Assembly (NCBI GenBank): GCA_034440635.1
Contig: JAOTON010001044.1
Coordinates: 1-64,000 of the forward strand
From: Lepas anatifera
Taxonomy: Eukaryota; Arthropoda; Thecostraca; Lepadidae
DNA: 64,000 bases
Direction of reading: 5' to 3'
Each line of letters begins with the position of its first letter. Position 1 is the first letter of the stretch. Of the stretch, positions 57,650 through 64,000 are shown piece by piece. The notes under the pieces were generated by a model that saw only the letters and a program-made list of their open reading frames with translations, searched no databases and was not told where the DNA came from. The position numbers were made by a program, and so were the translations under genes.

Positions 57650-58400
57650 TGTTATATGCTACTCTAGCGGCCACTGCACCGCTACACGGCTCCAGCTGCA
57701 GCCAACCAGCTGACCCCGCGCCCTCAGCCGCGGCGCGGTCAGCCGACCACCGCCGCCGGCACAGGCGCGAGCCGGGTCACTGCCACCACACCAGCGACCC
57801 ACCCGGCCGACCAACCAGAGCGCGACCTGGTCATGTGACCACTGCCAGCCGGGTATAAAGGCGCGCTGTGTGGTGACAACACCGGTCATTTCGCCAGGGC
57901 TACTCTCTGGGCTGGTCCACTCCTCCACCTCTGCATTGTGATCACTCGCCAGGGCCACTCCCTGGAGTGTTTCGTTCCCCCCAGTTGCACTGACGATACC
58001 GTCGTGTAATTGGATCTGCACTCGTGACTGAGCAGATCCCTGCTCACTGCAAGTCCGATTTCGGTTTGCAGCCGTCGCTGAATTCATTGTCAATTACGGC
58101 ATCGAACCTGCCGGCGATTTATTCCTCGCCGTCACACGCTCTCACAACCACTCACGCTCTCACTCACTCTGCACGCGTCCATATCGAGTGTCACATATTG
58201 CTCTGGGATTTTGTTATTTCTCATTGGAATGGGTATATGTTTCCATTTGTAAATATTGGCGCTGTTGTTGTCGGTTATCATTGTTGTCTCTCATCCGCTG
58301 TTTTGCCATTGCATCAATAAATTGGACATTATCATCGTCGACTTCTTTCCTTCGATTGGTAGATTGAATAAGGCCTTACGCGGCCGAGTTGAATCCTACA
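57650..58400 (+). promoter_or_regulatory. GC-rich segment with TATA box, possible solo LTR or promoter
   Basis: A GC-rich block (57660-57850) leads to GGGTATAAAGGCGCGC at 57847-57862, a good TATA motif. It is followed by pyrimidine-rich sequence with two CGCCAGGGCYACTC copies, and about 450 bases later CATCAATAAAT, a polyadenylation-like signal. The order promoter then poly(A) signal is what a solo LTR would show. I could not find matching TG...CA ends or a target duplication, so this remains tentative. Confidence 0.3.
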
Positions 58401-59084
58401 CTACAAGGTGTGACGTCACATCCGGTATCTGCGCTGACTGTTGGAGGAGGGCTGGTCCAAAATACCCAAACCATGAAAAATAACAGTATTTCAAATGGTC
58501 GTAATTCATCCAAAAAGGTAGGCACCACTATCTATGTATCGTTTTTAGGCAGGAAATTCCCTGGGCTTTCTTAGAAGATAAAAGTCACGCACCTAAACCA
58601 ACAAAGAAAGCAGAAAAATTATAAAATGAGGAACACTTTAAAATAAGTCCTTCCCATGAAACTATTACGAGCAGAATGGATGTCTGCATCTGTCGGATGT
58701 CTACATCGTGGATGTGTGCACCTCTACGCATTATTCGATATTTGGTGATAAATATTGATATAGGATTGAGTAACGTTCTTTTGACCCTGGCGTTAGTAAC
58801 AGATAAAAAGTTAGAGCTTCATGCTTTTACATTCCTGATGTATGTCTAAGAGCCCATGTCTCAAAATTATGGCCCTAAATGCATTCGCAAAACCTGCTGG
58901 TGCATTATTTTTTTATAAATTTTGTCCAATTTGTTCCCAGCTCGGCTGCTGGAGTCGGAGTCTCAATAAAGTAATCAATAGACTTGTCACGGAGACCCCG
59001 AACCCACCACACGAACAAGCAACTCCCACAATGAGGGGGTTAATTTAGAAGCCAAAGTTTAACGCCCCACAAAGCACAGGGACG
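58401..59084. other. Intron sequence, nothing recognised
   Basis: AT-rich sequence without recognised coding or repeat content. Confidence 0.4.
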
Positions 59085-59270
59085 GCCGCCCCGCTCAGGT
59101 AACCCTCTCACCAGTCAGTTGCCAGCCGACCTGTACGTCGGGTAAACTATAGAGCGCCGGAGCGTCTCAGGGGAACCGATCCCAAGCCTGGACAGGCACT
59201 GACACTGCATGTTTCTGAGCAGCGGGCCGGAGCCCAACGCTCTACCATCTGAGCTACCGGGGCGGCCCAG
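59085..59270 (-). repeat. tRNA-derived SINE of a second family
   Basis: On the - strand the sequence starts GCCGCCCCGGTAGCTCAGAT followed by GGTAGAGCG, a typical tRNA A-box region. A B-box-like GATCGGTTCCCC follows after a longer than usual interval. The remaining body and the CCTGAGCGGGGCGGCC end are not tRNA-like. It is unrelated to the SINE at 32410. Confidence 0.6.
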
Positions 59271-59790
59271 GGCGGTGGATAAGATTATGTTTCGGGGTAA
59301 AAATAAACTAGATTTTTGCTGAAGAAGGCTTATTTAGCTTGCAGAAAATTGACTCAGTCCCAGTTCAATTGAAGCCTGGGTGAAGCCCGGCATTGGCTTA
59401 ATTTCAGGCCTTCAAGCCCGGTCCAAGCCCGCGTGGCCGGACCGGGCTTGTGCACCGGGTCCCCTGGCCTAAAAAGTTCCGCCTCTAGTACAAATAAAAC
59501 ATTTCCAAACGTACACCGTTTTGCTTATTGAATCATTCTACACATTTTAATATATAATTTTACCTATTTATCTTTGTTTTGAGTGGATGAAATATCTGTA
59601 GAAGAAATCCCTGGGCCAGTAAAGTGTAAAATTGCCGGAGACTATCACTTTTGAACCGTTGCAGCTAGCAAACTAAAAATGTCACAGGCGTGTTCCGTGC
59701 TGCCAAAAACCGAATGGACAAAGTTTGAGAAAAATCTAAGACATGAGGGTATAAAATCGACCATACCTTGTGCTGAAATGTCCTGGAATG
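59271..59790. other. Intron sequence with AAGCCCGG motifs
   Basis: GAAGCCTGGGTGAAGCCCGG, TCAAGCCCGGTCCAAGCCC and CCGGACCGGGCTTG cluster at 59370-59455. No family was assigned; the rest is AT-rich. Confidence 0.4.
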
Positions 59791-59999
59791 CCCGCGGAAC
59801 GTTCGCTGCTGTTGTGAGTGTTGGTTTTCAGAGAGGTTGAGTGTGGCAGTAATGTTTATGCCTGCGGAACGTTGGCTGCTGTTGTGAGTGTTGGTTTTCA
59901 GAGAGGTTGAGTGTGGCAGTAATGTTTATGCCTGCGGAACGTTGGCTGCTGTTGTGAGTGTTGGTTTTCAGAGAGGTTGAGTGTGGCAGTAATGTTTAT
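59791..59999 (+). repeat. 70-bp tandem triplication before a PAN2 acceptor
   Basis: CC(C/T)GCGGAACGTT(C/G)GCTGC begins units at 59791, 59861 and 59931, each 70 bases, the last running into the acceptor TTTCTCTGGTTACAG at 60013. Each unit contains GTGTTGGTTTTCAG, itself acceptor-like, and GTAATGTTTAT. The three copies are almost identical, so the event is recent. Confidence 0.95.
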
Positions 60000-60013
60000 T
60001 TCTCTGGTTACAG

Positions 60014-60235
60014 CCAAGGCCCCAAAGAAGGTGTGGCCTTTATCGACGACTATATCTCAACACAGGAGCAAGTTGTGGACTACCTCACCAAGTTCTCTGG
60101 TATCAAACCAGGCGACCTCGATGCCAACTTCACATCGAAACACCTGACCACCCTCAAGTCTACCTACTTAAAGCTGAGGTTTCTGGTGGACAGTGGTGTC
60201 AAGTTCGTCGGCCACGGGCTCAAGAACGATTTCAG
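60014..60235 (+). CDS. PAN2: PAN2 exon, exonuclease motif II region
   Basis: The exon of 222 bases, phase 2 in and 2 out, starts by completing a Gly codon and reads [55 protein letters not shown] and [22 protein letters not shown] is motif II of the DEDD nuclease; its Asp is a catalytic metal ligand. The sequence is highly conserved with animal PAN2. The donor TTCAG|GTGATT starts at 60236. Motif III and the C-terminus are not found before 64000, so the gene continues beyond the window. Confidence 0.97.
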
Positions 60236-60314
60236 GTGATTTTGAGTCCCTAGACTATAAGATTTGGACATACTCAACAGCTACGGAGCACCAAAGCACT
60301 TCATGGTTTGTTAA

Positions 60315-61265
60315 CCCACGCCCCGGTGGGCCTCCGAGCCACCTTCGCCCCCAGTGGGGGGTGTTTGAACAGCCCCCTCGAACTCGGCCCCTATGCGGGA
60401 TAGCGAAAAAACGCGAAAGCTGGTGGATAGCTCATACAAATTCACGAAGAAACTATACCAGTCACTTTTTGGCTCAGGTCAAAGAAGGTGGGATTTTGAG
60501 TAGAGTTTTTGGTTCTAGCATCTCACAGAGTTGAATTCTAATCATTTTTAGGCACCATTCGCCTCCTATCGTCACGGGCAATGGAATGATATATAATATG
60601 GCCACAGTAGGTCAAAACAAAAAATGACCTCACATCAGGTCAGGTCAAGGCCACTTTAATCTAGCAGAATTGATATGCATATCAATCAACTCGCAATAGC
60701 AATCTGAATGAATGCAATGATATTAAAATAAAAGCTGTATCATCATTTCATGCAGTTATTGACCTAAGTCTGAAAACTGTTTAAATAGCCTCAGATGATC
60801 TCTCAGAGGTCACAGTTCAAAAATTGCAACATCACCGTGGAAAGGGTCCCAGGATATTACGGTTTGGAGAATATGAACGTATTGTCGCTGTATCTACACA
60901 AATACAGCCCATTTTCGGTTTTTTCCCATGTATTTCCAATGGAGAGAACATGGTCCGTACTTGACCTTAGGTCATCGATATGAAAAAATCCCAAAATAGA
61001 AGTTTTAGCACTCGGTAGGCCCATTACGTGTTATAAGTTTCAATCCGATGCATTCATCCATTTCCTACTTATGCCACCTTAAACATTTTTTGATGTGATG
61101 TCCATTAACCTGCACTGATGACCTGACCTGAAATGACCCAACCTTAAAATTGTGATAAAAGGTGTGGAATTGATCAAGGATAAGGTGTGCCAAGTACGGC
61201 GTTTTTTCGTGCCGCCCGAAAAACCCGAGGGGGTTGTTCAGACCCGCCCCCCACCGGGGTGAGGG
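60315..61265. mobile_element. TTAA-target MITE, AGGTCA-rich
   Basis: TTAA at 60311-60314 and 61266-61269 flank ends CCCACGCCCCGGTGGGCC and CCACCGGGGTGAGGG. The interior has many AGGTCA/TGACCT hexamers (60600-60660, 60970, 61110-61140). It belongs to the same family as 9967-10884, though the interior resembles the element at 30689 in places (GAATGATATATAATATG). Confidence 0.8.
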
Positions 61266-61370
61266 TTAACATGCGCACTGGAGCCCCCCCCACCACCATT
61301 TTCCTAGGTTGCCGGAGAGCTGTGCAGCTGGGAGGCGCTACCGGACTGCATTTGAGGAAATTCAACGGCT

Positions 61371-61500
61371 TGTTAAGATGTTCCTGGCCTTCCTCGAATC
61401 CGGAAATGTAAAAACACTGAAGATTACTTTTCTATAAGATTCTTAATCTTCAGTGTTTTTACATTTCCGGATTCGAGGAGAGGCCAGGAACATCTTAACA
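61371..61500. repeat. 130-nt near-perfect hairpin
   Basis: The left arm TGTTAAGATGTTCCTGGCC...(61371-61425) pairs with the right arm ending GGCCAGGAACATCTTAACA (61500), leaving a loop of about 15-20 bases near TCTATAAGATTC. Only a short bulge (GGAG) breaks the about 55-base-pair stem. The flank AAATTCAACGGCTTGT is present on both sides (61357 and 61544). Confidence 0.88.
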
Positions 61501-62852
61501 ACTCATCATCATGCTCCTGCCGCAGCACTTCAGAACTTATCAAAATTCAACGGCTTGTCGATAGAGGAAAGGGTTGTGAAAGTTAGTCTTTTATTTTTTG
61601 AGACATAGGCTGCATCACCAGCGAAAAACAAACATTTGACAGCCAGAGTGACACGCGGAAGGCGATTAGTATAAAGAAGGAGCTGGGGAGTGCCGAGAAC
61701 AGAACCTTTTTCCGACATTTATTTCATTTTTTAGTATAGATTTTTTAGGCAAGTTTGAGGCTTCACAATACATCCTCAAGACACTGCAATCAAGAAGTGG
61801 TAAGGTAGAACCTTTAAGGCAATACAAAAAAACGGGGAATTCAAAAAGAAAGTTACCTAAAAAACGCGCTTCAGCACCTCTCATGTACAGTATGAGCCTA
61901 CTAACACACTGCTACCAGTATTCTAAAACTAGCTTTGATGATCATCATTCGCATCAATTTACCTCGTCTGTCTTCACACATGATCTTAGTGAGAGATGAA
62001 AAAGTAAACAAACTCCAACTTCAGTGGCCATAGCTGGGCGCACAAAACAACACCGCCGGTATGTTGACACGAGTGGTGCCTGTGTTGGCGCTAGCATATT
62101 TTTAACGCATACTGCGTCACAATTTTTTGGCACACGCATTATCACACAATTCATTAGCGCTCTATCATCACGTTAATACAGACACCATACTTGTAAACGG
62201 CACATAAAACAACCGAAACAAAGACGTTATTGCGAATGTGGAGACCCTGCCATTTCTTAGCAAACTGTTCACTACAACCACTAATGATTGCGGCGCATCT
62301 TTCAGAATCAATTTCGATGTTAAGAATGCGTTGGAAATGTGAAATGTTTGGGACATCTGCAGAATTTTGTAGCAAAAATTTTGAAACTATGATTGCATGA
62401 TCTGCTCTGTCATGCAAAGGAAGAAAAGGGTAACTCAAAATATCGAGTTTTGTTTTTTATATCATTCGAAAGCCCTTCTCATGACGCATCCAGTGATACC
62501 AATATCGCAATTATACACCACAAAAAAATAATATATTTTAAAATACATTTTGGAAAAATAGGGTAAGTTCCCCTTTTGCTCTGAAGTGGTGGAATTTACA
62601 GTGGAAAAAGGGTAACTAGTTACGACTTTTTTCCTTTGTGGATTTGGGCGAGAGATGGCCGAGAGCCTCGGAAATTGCAAAGGAAGAGAAGGGTAACTCA
62701 CCATGTTGGATGGAATGTATATTCGCGAACGACGATGGGAGCTTACATGTTGGCTTTAAGAAACTTTATTTATGTTTGGTACACTTATTTTGGATTTCTG
62801 TATTATTACATATAATTATGCCGGGAGGCATCGCTGTCAGGTCAACGCAAAA
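61501..62852. other. Intron or flanking sequence, nothing firm
   Basis: Short frames on the - strand (61666-61884, 62154-62438, 62462-62704) show no recognised domain. AAGGAAGA.AAGGGTAACTCA occurs at 62419 and 62680. No PAN2 exon with the motif III sequence was found. Confidence 0.4.
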
Positions 62853-63999
62853 TTAAAGAGCCGCCAACTTGAGAGTTAACTGTTCTGGCTGAGCATTGTT
62901 GGTGGGTACGGGTGCAATGTAGGCTGCTAGGGGTGCGTTGTCGGTGAGTGCGGGTGCAATGTAGGCTGCTAGGGGTGCGTTGTCGGTGGGTATGGGTGCT
63001 ATGTCAGTTGGTAGGGGTGCGTTGTCGGTGGGTACGGGTGCAATGTCGGCTGCTAGGGGTGCGTTGTCGGTGAGTACGGGTGCAATGTCGGCTGCTAGGG
63101 GTGCGTTGTCGGTGGGTGCGGATGCAATGTAGGCTGCTAGGGGTGCGTTGTCGGTGGGTATGGGTGCTATGTAGGCTGCTAGGGGTGCGTTGTCGGTGGG
63201 TACGGGTGCAATGTAGGCTGCTAGGGGTGCGTTGTCGGTGGGTATGGGTGCAATGTAGGCTGCTAGGGGTGCGTTGTCGGTGGGTATGGGTGCAATTTAG
63301 GCTGCTAGGGGTGCGTTGTCGGTGGGTACGGGTGCAATGTAGGCTGCTAGGGGTGCGTTGTCAGTGGGTAGGGGTGCAATGTAGGCTGCTAGGGGTGCGT
63401 TGTCGGTGGGTACGGGTGCAATGTAGGCTGCTAGGGGTGCGTTGTCGGTGGGTGCGGATGCAATGTAGGCTGCTAGGGATGCGTTGTCGGTGGGTACAGG
63501 TGCAATGTCGGCTGCTAGGGGTGTGTTGTCGGTGGGTACGGGTGCAATGTAGGCTGCTAGGGGTGCGTTGTCGGTGGGTATGGGTGCAATGTAGGCTGCT
63601 AGGGGTGCGTTGTCGGTGGGTACGGGTGCAATGTAGGCTGCTAGGGGTGCGTTGTCGGTGGGTATGGGTGCAATGTAGGCTGCTAGGGGTGCGTTATCGG
63701 TGGGTACGGGTGCAATGTAGGCTGCTAGGGGTGCGTTGTCGGTGGGTACGGGTGCAATGTAGGCTGCTAGGGGTGCGTTGTCGGTGGGTACGGGTGCAAT
63801 GTAGGCTGCTAGGGGTGCGTTGTCGGTGGGTATGGGTGCTATGTCAGTTGGTAGGGGTGCGTTGTCGGTGGGTACGGGTGCAATGTAGGCTGCTGGGGGT
63901 GCGTTGTCGGTGGGTACGGGTGCAATGTCGGCTGCTAGGGGTGCGTTGTCGGTGGGTACGGGTGCAATGTAGGCTGCTAGGGGTGCGTTGTCGGTGGGT
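62853..63999 (-). other. Open frame through the 42-bp array with a unique C-terminal tail, one stop
   Basis: On the - strand the 42-bp unit translates as a 14-residue repeat, PTDNAPLAAYIAPV, with substitutions such as AAD for AAY. The frame is open from the right edge to a TAA at 63299-63297, and then again to a natural-looking end NNAQPEQLTLKLAAL and stop (62855-62853). There is no ATG in it. Whether it is ever coding is uncertain; the single stop argues against an intact gene, and a period divisible by three makes long frames likely by chance. Confidence 0.25.
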
Positions 64000-64000
64000 G
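62901..64000. repeat. 42-bp minisatellite, 26 full copies, runs off the edge
   Basis: GGTGGGTACGGGTGCAATGT begins the unit, followed by AGGCTGCTAGGGGTGCGTTGTC. First unit at 62901, last partial at 63993: the distance of 1092 is exactly 26 x 42, so there is no length change. Variants include GGTGAGT for GGTGGGT, ATGTCGG for ATGTAGG, and a distinct unit ATGTCAGTTGGTAGGGG near 63003 and 63841. Confidence 0.97.

Noticed and set aside
57649..57858. GC-rich + frame as a gene
   Set aside because: The composition is Ala/Pro/Arg-rich from GC content alone, the frame is short, and antisense frames are equally open. A promoter or LTR explanation is at least as good.

Overview
The window is a metazoan nuclear locus. 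It holds the middle part of one multi-exon gene on the + strand, PAN2, the catalytic subunit of the PAN2-PAN3 poly(A)-specific deadenylase. Introns run from about 0.4 to 19 kb and are packed with decayed transposons. There is no operon structure, ribosome binding site or bacterial gene. Long introns, Jockey/CR1-type LINEs, tRNA-derived SINEs, hAT and TTAA-target MITEs and minisatellites point to a non-vertebrate animal, perhaps an arthropod or other marine invertebrate. I cannot place the phylum from sequence alone.

PAN2 layout: eight exons fit in order, with matching splice phases, at 144-282, 17819-17915, 37092-37322, 39796-40695, 41055-41395, 47324-47489, 47953-48082 and 60014-60235. They encode the linker after the WD40 region, the catalytically dead UCH/USP-like domain, and the first two motifs of the DEDD exonuclease domain. 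The 5' exons and the last exonuclease exons lie outside the window.

The most striking feature is that tandem arrays sit on PAN2 splice sites. A 43-bp unit containing the exon end and 5' splice site of the first exon is repeated about 114 times (258-5201). A 56-bp unit containing the 3' splice site and first codons of the UCH exon is repeated 15 times (39011-39850). A GAT microsatellite starts about 17 bases after the donor of the exon ending at 37322. A 70-bp unit is repeated three times directly before the acceptor at 60014. Three of the last four 56-bp units allow an in-frame 56-codon extension of the UCH domain.

The introns are a nested transposon record. 5.2-13.7 kb: a Jockey-like LINE relic, a 2.5-kb element with roughly 0.45-kb inverted ends, and a PHD-finger/RT/zinc-knuckle non-LTR element split by a TTAA MITE. 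14-17.7 kb: a 1.74-kb TIR element with an AAGT duplication inside a roughly 165-bp tandem repeat. 19.6-25 kb: a LINE fragment, a 1.1-kb foldback palindrome, a THAP-domain fragment, a 32-bp minisatellite and a TA-flanked MITE. 25.6-31.8 kb: an integrase pseudogene on the - strand broken cleanly by a 4.8-kb hAT-like element (8-bp duplication) and a TTAA MITE. 33.6-35.8 kb: a large TTAA element with a nested element. 37.5-39 kb: a LINE with an inverted 5' end abutting the 56-bp array. 42-49 kb: further MITEs, SINEs and a second LINE copy. 49.7-52.7 kb: a 3-kb near-perfect palindrome. 53.6-57.3 kb: LINE ORF1 (-) and RT (+). 59-64 kb: a SINE, a TTAA MITE, a 130-nt hairpin and a 42-bp minisatellite running off the right edge.

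Exon boundaries were deduced by eye from conserved PAN2 residues, GT/AG sites and phase agreement. Transposon family names rest on recognisable domains, terminal repeats and target duplications.
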